A DNA stretch of 64,000 bases from CAYMZZ01 sp047600605 (lineage in GTDB: Bacteria > Bacteroidota > Bacteroidia > Chitinophagales > Chitinophagaceae), in assembly GCA_047600605.1 (NCBI GenBank), contig JASGKK010000002.1, forward strand, positions 372,001-436,000, read 5' to 3'. Each line of letters begins with the position of its first letter. Positions within the stretch are counted from its first letter, which is position 1. This document shows, in pieces, positions 44,450 to 53,496 of this stretch. The position numbers and the translations under genes were made by a program. The notes below the pieces were generated by a model. That model saw nothing but the letters and a program-made list of their open reading frames with translations, was not told where the DNA came from and ran no database searches.

Positions 44450-45631
44450 ATGAATAAAGAAATGTTTTGTTTTGAGCAGACCATGCGGTGGTTTGGACCA
44501 GCCGATCCGGTAAGCCTGAGCGATCTGCGCCAGGCAGGATGTACAGGAGTGGTCACCGCATTGCATCATATCCCGAATGGCGAAGTATGGACCGAATCGG
44601 AGATTGCCCGGCGCAAACAACAAATCGAAGAAGCCGGCATGCGCTGGTCTGTAGTAGAGAGTGTGCCCATACACGAAGATATAAAGACGAGACGCGGGCA
44701 GTATCAGCAGTATATCCGCAACTATGCAGAAACATTGCGCAACCTGGCTGCGTTGGATATTCCGGTGGTGACTTACAATTTTATGCCCGTACTGGACTGG
44801 ACCCGCACCGACCTGAGTTATACCTGCGCTGATGGCAGTAAGGCTTTGCGGTTTGAGCAATCGGCACTCATTGCATTTGATGTATTTGTATTGAAACGCC
44901 CGGGTGCAGCAGAGGAATATACTCCGGAGCAATTGTCGGCGGCAGAGTTACGCCTGCTGAGTATGACAGAAGAGGAGCAGAAACAATTGCAGCGTAACAT
45001 TATTGCGGGTTTACCAGGGAGTGAAGAAAGTTTTACACTCGCAAAATTCCAGGAGGCACTGGATGCATATGCAGGCATAGATGAAGCAGCGTTGCTCGAC
45101 AACCTGATTTATTTTCAGCAACAGGTGATGCCTGTAGCACAGGAAACAGGTATTCGCATGGCCATACACCCCGATGACCCGCCTTATCCCATATTCGGGC
45201 TGCCGCGTATTGTAAGTACGACCGAACAACTCAACCGTTTTTTTGATGCAGCAGATTACCCGGCTAATGGACTCTGTTTCTGTACAGGGTCATTTGGTGT
45301 ACGTGCCGATAATGATTTGCCGGCAATGGTGAGGCAATGGGGCAGTCGTATTCATTTTGTACACCTGCGCAGTACCAAACGGGATGAGGCCGGAAATTTT
45401 TTTGAAGCCAATCATCTCGAAGGAGACGTGGATATGTATGCCGTGATAAAAGAACTGCTCACCGTCATGCAGCAACGGGAAGTAAATCTGCCCATGCGGC
45501 CCGATCACGGACACCAGATGCTCGACGATCTGAACAAGAGCACGAATCCGGGTTATTCGGCTATCGGACGTCTGCGCGGCCTGGCAGAACTGCGGGGTCT
45601 GGAGATGGGTATTGCACGTTCATTATACTGA
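44450..45631 (+). CDS. uxuA: Mannonate dehydratase
   Basis: A 393-residue complete UxuA (TIM-barrel) catalysing D-mannonate to 2-keto-3-deoxy-D-gluconate. Visible: MRWFGPADPVSL near residue 11, TALHHIPNGEVW near 31, IRMAIHPDDPPYPIFG near 230 (metal His), NGLCFCTGSFGVRADND near 270 (Cys metal ligand), IHFVHLRSTK near 300 and MRPDHGHQML near 347 (metal/His). The start follows the SDR stop by two bases (TAATAATG). A second, partial copy is at 1-289. Confidence 0.97.
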   Translation: MNKEMFCFEQTMRWFGPADPVSLSDLRQAGCTGVVTALHHIPNGEVWTESEIARRKQQIEEAGMRWSVVESVPIHEDIKTRRGQYQQYIRNYAETLRNLAALDIPVVTYNFMPVLDWTRTDLSYTCADGSKALRFEQSALIAFDVFVLKRPGAAEEYTPEQLSAAELRLLSMTEEEQKQLQRNIIAGLPGSEESFTLAKFQEALDAYAGIDEAALLDNLIYFQQQVMPVAQETGIRMAIHPDDPPYPIFGLPRIVSTTEQLNRFFDAADYPANGLCFCTGSFGVRADNDLPAMVRQWGSRIHFVHLRSTKRDEAGNFFEANHLEGDVDMYAVIKELLTVMQQREVNLPMRPDHGHQMLDDLNKSTNPGYSAIGRLRGLAELRGLEMGIARSLY

Positions 45632-45686
45632 CTGATACAATCAGGCAGTATCTGTATATCATTTTGCATAAGTCAAGCAATTACGC

Positions 45687-45720
45687 AAGAGACAAATCAA
45701 CATCTGATTTGTCTCTTTTC
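45687..45720 (+). terminator. Strong Rho-independent terminator after uxuA
   Basis: A perfect 13-bp stem, AAGAGACAAATCA (45687-45699) with TGATTTGTCTCTT (45705-45717), a five-base loop and a short T tract. Ends the SDR-uxuA transcript before the susC promoter. Confidence 0.88.
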
Positions 45721-45782
45721 ATTGGGTAAATACAGGCAGAACTTGTCTGCATCCGGCCATTATTATACTCTATACAGCAGTT

Positions 45783-45801
45783 TTCGAAATCGTTTTCGTA
45801 A
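45783..45801. promoter_or_regulatory. LacI-type operator upstream of the second susC
   Basis: TTCGAAATCGTTTTCGTAA. The first 14 bases are the same as in the 37418 site, so the lacI at 42329 should control susC/susD as well. It lies 337 bp upstream of the susC start. No clean TAnnTTTG -7 was found after it. Confidence 0.75.
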
Positions 45802-46137
45802 ATAAAGAACTGGCAATTGTTCCACGGTTGGTAAAAATTAAACAATTTAACATCCGATTAGAAAGGATTGCTTTGCTGAAAACTGCTGCTTAATGAAACG
45901 ATCATTTTCTCCAAGAGAAAACTCCTGACACCACAGGTTACCCTCCGCAGCATTTTCTGCCCGGCTTTCCAAAAAACAGTTACGGAAAATAAGATAGCCC
46001 AGTAATCAGCTTATGTAGCAGTGTACACAAAAGTGCTGCTGCTGACAGGTGTAAAAAAATACGATTTACATCCTGCTGGTCATCTTTTTGCCCTTAATAA
46101 ACATAGTACTGAAACCGTAAAAAACAACGATTGCTGT
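45802..46137 (+). other. Long non-coding 5' leader of the second susC
   Basis: 336 bases with no gene. A short hairpin, TTTTCTC (45905-45911) with GAGAAAA (45915-45921), is the only clear structure. An in-frame extension of susC back to 46021 lacks a signal sequence and is not counted as coding. As in the first locus, susC has a leader of over 300 bases. Confidence 0.45.
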
Positions 46138-49100
46138 ATGAAAGCTCAATCTGTTTCTTTCCGGCAGCTGTTTCCCTCGCGGGAAAGGACGCTGTCATTC
46201 CTTCTCTTTTTGCCAATGCTACTGGCAACGCTGTTGCTGCAGGCACAGGACAAAACGGTCAAAGGCGTTGTAAAAAACGCCCAGGGCCAGTCCTTGTCTG
46301 ATGTAACCGTTATGGTCCAGGGTTCTGTATCAGGTGTGATCACCGATGCAGAAGGGCGTTACTCCATTCAGGCATCTGCGGGTGCTGTGCTGCAGTTTTC
46401 CTTTACCGGTTATGGTACACGCGAAGAACTGGTAGGAGCACGCACTGTTATTGACGTGACCATGGTTGAAACAGCGCAGACACTGGAAAGTGTGGTAGTA
46501 ATTGGTTATGGCAGCCAGAAAAAAGTAAACCTTAGTGGTGCAGTAGCCCAGGTACAGGGCAAAGACCTGGTGAACAGACCAGTGCCCAACGTTACCAGCG
46601 CGCTGCAGGGCGTATTGCCTGGTGTGACCGTGCTCAGAGGAAGCGGTAAACCGGGTGATGAAGGCTATGGAGTACGTATCCGTGGTTTTTCATCGTCCAA
46701 CTCTGCCAATGCCCTGGTACTGGTAGATGGTATCGAACAGGATCTTAACCTGCTTGATCCAAACGATATCGAAAGCATTTCTGTTTTGAAAGATGCTTCT
46801 GCCTCGGCGATCTATGGAGCCCGCGCTGCCGCAGGTGTAATACTGGTGACTACCAAACAGGGTACTGCCGGTAAAACAAGGATTAACTACAATACCTATT
46901 ATGGTATCAATATCACCGCCCGTCAGCCGCAACGTCTGAACTCATGGGATGAACAGACACTGATCGACGAAGCGCGTTTCAATGCCACAGGCGCAGCAGA
47001 GTTTAATGCTGAACAAATGGAATGGCTCAAAAATCCCAACTTCAGTTACCGTCCCAACCCCACACAGGATCGCTGGGAGTATTTTGGCAACAACAACTGG
47101 GTAAAGGAAGGCATGGATAAAATCAATCACATGCAGAATCACTCGGTTTCGGTGGGTGGCGGCGAGCAGCGGCTCAATTACCTGGTATCGGGCAGCTATT
47201 ACAAACGTGATGGTGTGCTGCGTTATGGTCCTGATGACAACTCACGGTATAATCTCAAGCTTAATCTGAATGCAGAGCTCAATCGCTATATGAGTGTGAA
47301 AGTCACTGCCGGTTATATTGGTTCTATTACCCGGGAAAATGCATTTGGCACAGAACAGATCATCAACCGGCTGTATAGAAGCCGGGCCCGCCAGTCGCTG
47401 TACACACCTCCCGAAGACATTACCGGACAGCCTTATAATGGCGACCTGCAGATCAATGCAGTGGATATTGAAAAAAATGGCGGCCTGGAAACACGCAAGT
47501 ATGAGACCTTTACCGGTCGCATCAATTTCCAGGTCAAGAATGTGATCAAGGGACTGACACTGGATGTGATAGGCTGGCGTAACCAGAACTATTACAATAT
47601 GGAAAACAATCGTCGCAGCCTGTACTGGTATGGACGCACTACCAATACAGTGCGCTTCAGTGTAAACGTGCCCAATTCCATTTCACTTACAAAAAATAGG
47701 GCTTATCAAAACAACCTGCAGGGGTTCCTGACTTACAATTTCAAGCTGGGAGAAGATCATAATTTTACCGTGCTGCAGGGCGCTTCTTATGAAGAGTATC
47801 GCAAAGACGAATTCTCTGCTTCTGCACAGAATATGATCACCAATGATTTCTTCAGCCTCAACTTTGGTGATCCGCTAACAAAAACAAACAGCGAAGTGGT
47901 GCAGACCTGGGCACTCGGCTCCATGTTTGGCCGTTTGAACTATAGCTTCAAAAACCGTTATCTGTTTGAAGCATCGTATCGCTACGATGGCAGCTCACGC
48001 CTGGCCCCTGAAAACAGGTGGCAATTGTTTCCTTCCTTCTCTGCTGCATGGCGCGTGAGCCAGGAGCGCTTTATGGAGCATCTGCCATTTCTGTCTGATC
48101 TGAAACTGCGTGTATCGTGGGGACAATTGGGCAACGGTTCCGTGCTGGGCCTGTATGATTATATTCCGCTGCTCACCAGTGGTCTTACCACCACCAATAA
48201 CCTCGTGTTTAATGGTGTGCGTACGCAATACTTCTACCAGGGCACACTGGCTTCTCCGCAAAAAACATGGGAAACCGTGGAGCAGTCAAACATAGGGGTG
48301 GATATGGGCTTCTTTAAGAACAGGCTTACTATCACGGCAGATTATTATGTAAAACGTAATAAAGACATGCTGGCCACACTCAATGTGCCTAATATTATTG
48401 GTATCGCCGTATCGAGCGTGAATATCGGCGAGCTCAAAAGCTGGGGTGCTGAGCTGGATGTGAAATGGCGTGACCGTATTGGTAAGGTTGATTATCATGT
48501 TGGTTTTAATATTTCCGATAACCAGAATAAACTGGTTAAGTATGATGGCCGGAATTCCATTGGTAATGGTGGTATGATAAATCTGCTCGAAGGTTATCCG
48601 CTCAACAGTGTGTGGGGATATAAGACGGCTGGTTACTTCCAGTCGCAGCAGGAGGCTAATGATTACAAAGCTGTGGTGTCTTACCCATTCTTTCTTAATC
48701 CCAGTGCAGGTGATGTAAAATACCTGGATCTTAATAAAGATGGGGTGATCTCTGCGGGTGATGGTACACCCGGCAACCCCGGCGACCTGGTATACCTCGG
48801 TACGATCAACGCACGGTATACATACGGATTCGACCTCGGATTTTCCTGGAAAGGCTTTGATTTTGGCATGTTCCTGCAGGGCGCACTGGTACGCAAGTTT
48901 CTGGTCAATGAAGGTACCCTGTCGCCAATGCTGGGTACAGCAGATATGCCCTGGACCGTTCACATGGATCGCTGGACGCCCGAGAATCCCAATGCCTATT
49001 TCCCCCGCATGTACCAGACGAGTGCACATAATTATCGCCCTTCTGACAAATGGGCGCAGAATGGCAACTACCTGCGGCTGAAAAATCTTCAGATCGGTTA

Positions 49101-49278
49101 TAAGATACCTGTCAACAGAAGATATGTACGTGAACTGCGCTTGTATGTAAGCGGTCAGGATCTGTGGGAAACGACCAAGGTGATGAAGGTATTTGATCCC
49201 GAAGTAGGCAATGATGTAAGTGCCACTACCTATCCTTTTTACCGTACTATTTCTTTTGGTCTTAATCTTTCACTCTAA
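46138..49278 (+). CDS. SusC-like TonB-dependent transporter (uronic-acid locus)
   Basis: A 1046-residue SusC/RagA importer. Start at 46138 (MKAQSVSFRQLF), which opens a signal peptide ending LLATLLLQAQ. Carboxypeptidase-regulatory-like domain KTVKGVVKNAQGQSLSDVTV, SusC signature SVVVIGYGSQKKVNLSGAV, plug SVLKDASASAIYGARAAAGV, barrel ending TISFGLNLSL. Partner SusD follows after 14 bp. Imports oligosaccharides of the unknown uronic-acid polymer. Not close in sequence to the xylan SusC beyond family motifs, as expected for a different substrate. Confidence 0.96.
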   Translation: MKAQSVSFRQLFPSRERTLSFLLFLPMLLATLLLQAQDKTVKGVVKNAQGQSLSDVTVMVQGSVSGVITDAEGRYSIQASAGAVLQFSFTGYGTREELVGARTVIDVTMVETAQTLESVVVIGYGSQKKVNLSGAVAQVQGKDLVNRPVPNVTSALQGVLPGVTVLRGSGKPGDEGYGVRIRGFSSSNSANALVLVDGIEQDLNLLDPNDIESISVLKDASASAIYGARAAAGVILVTTKQGTAGKTRINYNTYYGINITARQPQRLNSWDEQTLIDEARFNATGAAEFNAEQMEWLKNPNFSYRPNPTQDRWEYFGNNNWVKEGMDKINHMQNHSVSVGGGEQRLNYLVSGSYYKRDGVLRYGPDDNSRYNLKLNLNAELNRYMSVKVTAGYIGSITRENAFGTEQIINRLYRSRARQSLYTPPEDITGQPYNGDLQINAVDIEKNGGLETRKYETFTGRINFQVKNVIKGLTLDVIGWRNQNYYNMENNRRSLYWYGRTTNTVRFSVNVPNSISLTKNRAYQNNLQGFLTYNFKLGEDHNFTVLQGASYEEYRKDEFSASAQNMITNDFFSLNFGDPLTKTNSEVVQTWALGSMFGRLNYSFKNRYLFEASYRYDGSSRLAPENRWQLFPSFSAAWRVSQERFMEHLPFLSDLKLRVSWGQLGNGSVLGLYDYIPLLTSGLTTTNNLVFNGVRTQYFYQGTLASPQKTWETVEQSNIGVDMGFFKNRLTITADYYVKRNKDMLATLNVPNIIGIAVSSVNIGELKSWGAELDVKWRDRIGKVDYHVGFNISDNQNKLVKYDGRNSIGNGGMINLLEGYPLNSVWGYKTAGYFQSQQEANDYKAVVSYPFFLNPSAGDVKYLDLNKDGVISAGDGTPGNPGDLVYLGTINARYTYGFDLGFSWKGFDFGMFLQGALVRKFLVNEGTLSPMLGTADMPWTVHMDRWTPENPNAYFPRMYQTSAHNYRPSDKWAQNGNYLRLKNLQIGYKIPVNRRYVRELRLYVSGQDLWETTKVMKVFDPEVGNDVSATTYPFYRTISFGLNLSL

Positions 49279-49292
49279 TCAATGCAGGCAAT

Positions 49293-50948
49293 ATGAAAAA
49301 GTCAATAAAGTTTATTTATCCCTTACTTGCTGCTGTGTTGCTGTTGCCGGCCTGTAGCATCGATCGTTTTCCCGAGTCGGAATTCAGCGATGCTGATTTC
49401 TGGAATACGGAAACAGATCTGATCAATGCGGCAAACCGCATGTATCAGCAACTGGATGCCAACTGGATCGATAACCGTGCAGATGATGCCGTCAATCAGT
49501 CTGGCCCCAATACTATCAGCAATGGAAACCGCATTATCCCCAATACAAGCGGAGACTGGAATGACCGGTATGATGAAATATTCACAGCGAATAATATCCT
49601 CGAAAAAGGAGGACGTGCACAGGTTACCGATGCGATCAGGAACCGTTATTTTGGCGAGGCCCGTTTCTTTCGTGCCTATGCTTACCTGAGTCTTGTACAG
49701 AAATATGGTGATGTACCGCTGTTATTAAAAACACTCGATATCACTTCACCTGAATTGCTGATGGCCCGCACGCCCCGTGCAGAAGTGATGCAGGCGATCT
49801 ATGATGACCTGGATTATGCTGCACAATGGTTGCCTGCCCGCAGTGCTTTACCAGCTGCTCAGTTTGGACGCGTAACAAAAAGTGCTGCCTGGGCATTGAA
49901 AGCCCGTGCTGCTTTATATGAAGGCACCCGTGCCAAGTTTCACAATGATGGTAACTGGCAAGAGCACCTGCAGGTGGCAGTAGCAGCAGCTGAAAATGTA
50001 ATGACGCAGGGGCATACTCTTTTCAGCAATTTCCGTACGCTCTTTACCCAGCCGGGCGAAGGATCAGCCAATACGGAAAATATCCTCGTGAAGATATTCG
50101 GTGTAAGCAATACCAACCTGATCCTGGGGCATAATAATTCACGTGACCTGGAAAATGGTCGCATGGCTCCCACACGCAACCTGATCCGCCAGTTTCTGTA
50201 TACAGACGGGTTGCCTGCTTTCAATACAGATAATACAGCTTCAGCTGTAGTGTCCCCGCTGTTTATAACGGAAGGAAGTGAAACGGCATATAACACTGTA
50301 TTGCAAAACCGTGATCCCCGCCTGGGCCTTACTGTATTCCTGGCCGGCGAGGAGGCTTATAAAGGCCCCTGGGTGCCTACCACATCGCTGGGAGCACGCT
50401 CGGCTTTCGCTGCCAAAAAAGGATTCAATGTAGAAGATCAGACTATTAATAACGCCGGTACGGTTGACCGTATCCTGATCCGCTATGCAGAAGTGTTGCT
50501 CACTTTTGCGGAGGCAAAATTTGAACTCAATGAATCTATTTCAGATGCGGACCTCGACAGATCAATCAATCTGCTGCGTACACGGGTAGGTTTTTCCGTA
50601 AAGCTGACGAATGCTTTTGTAAATACCAATAACCTGAGCATGCGCGAAGAGATCCGCCGTGAACGTACAGTAGAGCTGGCACTCGAAGGTTTCCGGTACG
50701 ATGATCTCATGCGCTGGAAGAAAGCCGAGACTGTATTGCCCCAGGAATTGCTTGGTGCAAAATATGTTGAAGCCGACTGGCCCGGTACAAATGCCAACAG
50801 TCTTAACCTGAATGCGGATCGTGTACTGATCATAGAGCCAGCATCTACCCGTCACTTTCAGGCCAATCGCGATTATCTCTATCCTGTTCCGTTTAATGAG
50901 ATCACGCTCAGCGGAGGCAGCGTAACACAGAATCCTAACTGGCAATAA
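49293..50948 (+). CDS. SusD-like glycan-binding lipoprotein (uronic-acid locus)
   Basis: A 551-residue RagB/SusD protein with a lipoprotein signal (Cys in VLLLPACSIDRF near residue 21). TPR region: RNRYFGEARFFRAYAYLSLV near 112, KSAAWALKARAALYEG near 195, and the C-terminal REEIRRERTVELALEGFRYD near 455, YPVPFNEITLS near 530. Complete, in contrast to the SusD at 15913. It is 14 bp after susC and overlaps the next start by one base. Confidence 0.95.
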   Translation: MKKSIKFIYPLLAAVLLLPACSIDRFPESEFSDADFWNTETDLINAANRMYQQLDANWIDNRADDAVNQSGPNTISNGNRIIPNTSGDWNDRYDEIFTANNILEKGGRAQVTDAIRNRYFGEARFFRAYAYLSLVQKYGDVPLLLKTLDITSPELLMARTPRAEVMQAIYDDLDYAAQWLPARSALPAAQFGRVTKSAAWALKARAALYEGTRAKFHNDGNWQEHLQVAVAAAENVMTQGHTLFSNFRTLFTQPGEGSANTENILVKIFGVSNTNLILGHNNSRDLENGRMAPTRNLIRQFLYTDGLPAFNTDNTASAVVSPLFITEGSETAYNTVLQNRDPRLGLTVFLAGEEAYKGPWVPTTSLGARSAFAAKKGFNVEDQTINNAGTVDRILIRYAEVLLTFAEAKFELNESISDADLDRSINLLRTRVGFSVKLTNAFVNTNNLSMREEIRRERTVELALEGFRYDDLMRWKKAETVLPQELLGAKYVEADWPGTNANSLNLNADRVLIIEPASTRHFQANRDYLYPVPFNEITLSGGSVTQNPNWQ

Positions 50949-51481
50949 TGAATAAAAACAAGCATATGCAATTCAAACTCTTTAAATATATCACAGGTGC
51001 TGCTGCAGCGGTTTTGCTGCTGGCTTCCTGTGAAAAGAAAGATTACCCGGCAGGTCTGCCTGAATACGAGCACCATTATTACCTGGTCTATGTGCCCAAT
51101 AATAATACACAGGTGAATGTGCAGCGTACGCAAACGACCCTGTTAAAATTTCCCGTACAGTTCTATTCCTCGTTCAGCCGCAGCTACGATGCCGTAGGAT
51201 ATTATCAGATTGTGACAACGGGTATTGCCAATCCCGCAGTGCCGGGACAGGATTTTGATATCGTAGATAAGAATGGAGCTACTATTCAGCCGGTGGATGG
51301 GAAGTATTCCATCACGTTTCAGAAAGCAGAGAAACGTACCGATACTATTTATGTAAAGATGCTGAACAATCCCACACCAGGCACCCGTAAAATGGAAGTA
51401 CAGATTATGGAAAACCAGACCAACGAATACTATGTAGACATTTTTTCTACAGCCTTCCGCAGGCCTGTAGAGATTCGTTAG
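50948..51481 (+). CDS. Small surface lipoprotein, SusD-adjacent (DUF4843-like)
   Basis: A 177-residue lipoprotein (Cys in VLLLASCEKKDY near residue 28) mostly of beta strands, with LPEYEHHYYLVYVPNNN and QKAEKRTDTIYVKMLNN. Position right after susD, overlapping its stop by one base (TAATG), is that of surface glycan-binding proteins or DUF4843/DUF1735-type partners. Function not established; most likely a glycan-binding or assembly accessory of the locus. Confidence 0.75.
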   Translation: MNKNKHMQFKLFKYITGAAAAVLLLASCEKKDYPAGLPEYEHHYYLVYVPNNNTQVNVQRTQTTLLKFPVQFYSSFSRSYDAVGYYQIVTTGIANPAVPGQDFDIVDKNGATIQPVDGKYSITFQKAEKRTDTIYVKMLNNPTPGTRKMEVQIMENQTNEYYVDIFSTAFRRPVEIR

Positions 51482-51504
51482 CAGTTGTCAGGCAATAAGC
51501 AAGC

Positions 51505-51538
51505 AAAAGCCCGGCGCGTAAGCGACCGGGCTTTTTTT
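51505..51538 (+). terminator. Rho-independent terminator after the second SusC/D operon
   Basis: AAAAGCCCGG (51505-51514) pairs with CCGGGCTTTT (51526-51535), followed by a run of T. A strong GC-rich stem. Confidence 0.9.
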
Positions 51539-51610
51539 AGTGGGTAGGGGTGAGTGGTCAGTGGTCGGTGATCAGAAGAGTAAAAAGTTAAAATGTTTTC
51601 TTTTACTTAA

Positions 51611-51652
51611 AACTTATTACTTAGAACTTATTACTTAGAACTTAATACTTAT
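51611..51652. repeat. Tandem 14-bp repeat
   Basis: AACTTATTACTTAG at 51611-51624 and again at 51625-51638, with a partly changed third copy to 51652 (AACTTAATACTTAT). Located between the terminator and the end of the dehydrogenase gene on the other strand. Confidence 0.85.
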
Positions 51653-51661
51653 TACCAGCCA

Positions 51662-52945
51662 CTACTTCTTATAGCTGATCTTAAATATCGTTCCCTGCAT
51701 ATCATCAGACACATACAATGAACCATCGGGGCCCTGGGCCAGCCCGCAGGGGCGGTGTTTGGCATCGCCGGGTGATTTGAGCTGATCGGTTCCTGCAAAA
51801 TTGTTGGCAAATATTTCCCATTTACCACTGGGTTTGCCATTGGCAAAAGGAACGAATGCTACAAAAAATCCCTGTTGCATTTCGGGCGAACGGTTCCAGG
51901 ATCCATGAAAAGCTATAAATGCTCCATTGCGGTATTTTTCCGGAAACTGGTTGCCGGTATAAAATAACAGGCCATTCGGCGCCAGGTGAGCAGGGAATGC
52001 CACTATGGGATCAATGGCTTTTTCGCCACCGGTCTTCTTGCCATCACCACCATACTCCGGAGCAAGTATTTTTTTGCCCTGGTTCTGATCATAATAAATA
52101 TATGGCCAGCCGGCATCATCGCCTTTATTGAGGGCATACATGGTTTCGGCAGGCAGGTCAGCGCTTTGTTGTTCTGTAAATAGTTTGGGGAACATCGAAT
52201 TCAACTGATCGCGGCCATGCTGCATGACAAAAAGCTGATTGGCCTGCTGGTTCCAGTCAAGTCCTACCACATTGCGAAGGCCGGTGGCATAACGGATACC
52301 GTCTGCAAAATGCTGATCGGGTTTGTCGGCTCTGAACTGCCAGATACCACCGGCAGAATCAAGGATCGGGCAGGGTTGCATACCCGGTGAGCCTTCAGTG
52401 CGATCCTGCTGCTGGCAGGCGTTGCTGTAAGCGCCAATATTCACATAAATATTTCCCTGCCTGTCGAGTACAATTGATTTGCTGTTGTGCTGATCGCGGT
52501 CAATCAGGCCACTTACAATAGTAGCCGGATTATTTTGATCTATTACTTTCCCGGCCGCATCGAGACGATACCGGTATACAGCTTCATTAGAGGAAGTGTA
52601 CAAAAAACTATCGGCGAGGTAAATGCCCGTGCCGCCATAATTGCCAAAGCCGGTCTTCTGATCGAGTAAACCATCTCCGTTGCTGTCGTGCAGGTAAACC
52701 AGGCCACTGCCTTTTTTGGTATCACCCATTTTTACATAAATATCACCGGCAGGAGTTACGGCCAGGTGACGGGCAGAGCCCAGGCTGTCGGCTACTATGG
52801 TGGCAGTAAAACCTTCCGGAAGTTTGAGCAGGGTGTCTTTGCCGGTAGCTGTTTTGTCTGCTGCCGGTTCATTGGAGCAGGATGCCAGGTAAAGTGTTGC
52901 TGCACTCAGCAGCAGCATACGGCCGGCAAGAAAGAAATGTTTCAT
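51662..52945 (-). CDS. Sorbosone/glucose dehydrogenase-like beta-propeller lipoprotein
   Basis: A 427-residue protein with a lipoprotein signal (Cys in LYLASCSNEP near residue 23). The remainder is a six-bladed GSDH-type propeller: RHLAVTPAGDIYVKMGD, YATGLRNVVGLDWNQQANQL, GLLFYTGNQFPEKYRNGAFI, FIAFHGSWNRSPEMQQGF, HRPCGLAQGPDGSLYVSDD. Such enzymes oxidise sugars with PQQ. Whether it binds PQQ cannot be judged by eye, and many Bacteroidota members have unknown substrates. Monocistronic, ending near the tandem repeat. Confidence 0.87.
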   Translation of the reverse strand: MKHFFLAGRMLLLSAATLYLASCSNEPAADKTATGKDTLLKLPEGFTATIVADSLGSARHLAVTPAGDIYVKMGDTKKGSGLVYLHDSNGDGLLDQKTGFGNYGGTGIYLADSFLYTSSNEAVYRYRLDAAGKVIDQNNPATIVSGLIDRDQHNSKSIVLDRQGNIYVNIGAYSNACQQQDRTEGSPGMQPCPILDSAGGIWQFRADKPDQHFADGIRYATGLRNVVGLDWNQQANQLFVMQHGRDQLNSMFPKLFTEQQSADLPAETMYALNKGDDAGWPYIYYDQNQGKKILAPEYGGDGKKTGGEKAIDPIVAFPAHLAPNGLLFYTGNQFPEKYRNGAFIAFHGSWNRSPEMQQGFFVAFVPFANGKPSGKWEIFANNFAGTDQLKSPGDAKHRPCGLAQGPDGSLYVSDDMQGTIFKISYKK

Positions 52946-53046
52946 AAATAGTATGGTTAGGTTGCAGAATGTGAATCAAAGACCGGGCCGCTATGGCCAG
53001 GGGAACAAATTTACCCATCCGGGTCTTTATCTGTAAAAAGAAAATT

Positions 53047-53096
53047 TGTGTAAGTGAATGCTTACGCTTAGTTTCATGTAAGCATTCACTTACACA
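53047..53096. promoter_or_regulatory. Perfect 19-bp inverted repeat upstream of arsR (candidate ArsR operator)
   Basis: Arms at 53047-53065 and 53078-53096, 19 of 19 bases matched, with a 12-base spacer. Each arm contains its own GTAAG...CTTAC dyad, so the element may hold two operators. It ends two bases before the arsR start, so binding would block transcription and autoregulate. Confidence 0.82.
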
Positions 53097-53098
53097 AT

Positions 53099-53440
53099 AT
53101 GATACAGACTGCCCGCAGAGACGTTTTCCAGGCAATAGCTGACCCCACCCGGCGGCATATCATCGGCCTGTTGGCACGCGAAGGCCGTAATCTCAACGCC
53201 ATCGCCGCACATTTTGACGTTAGCAGATCTGCTATTTCGCAACATATTAAAATACTGAGTGAATGTGGCCTCGTGATAGTGCGGCAACAGGGTAGAGAGC
53301 GGATTTGCGAAGCCCGCCTGGATCAGTTGAAAGAAGTGGCCGCCTGGATTGAGCAATACCGCCTTTTCTGGAACAGCAAACTGGATGCACTGGAATTATT
53401 CCTGGAAAAAGATCAGAAAAAGAAAGGCCGTAAACGCTGA
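53099..53440 (+). CDS. ArsR-family winged-helix repressor
   Basis: A 113-residue ArsR/SmtB protein: RDVFQAIADPTRRHIIGLL near residue 7, recognition helix FDVSRSAISQHIKILSECGL near 40, wing VRQQGRERICEARLDQL near 62. No Cys or His cluster for metal sensing is seen, so it is likely the non-metal ArsR type that pairs with an SRPBCC (AHSA1) gene, which follows here. Start at 53099 just after the inverted repeat. Confidence 0.92.
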   Translation: MIQTARRDVFQAIADPTRRHIIGLLAREGRNLNAIAAHFDVSRSAISQHIKILSECGLVIVRQQGRERICEARLDQLKEVAAWIEQYRLFWNSKLDALELFLEKDQKKKGRKR

Positions 53441-53496
53441 GCCGGCAAGAGGGCATGATGGTAGTGAGATAAATATTGTCATTAAAAACAACAGAT

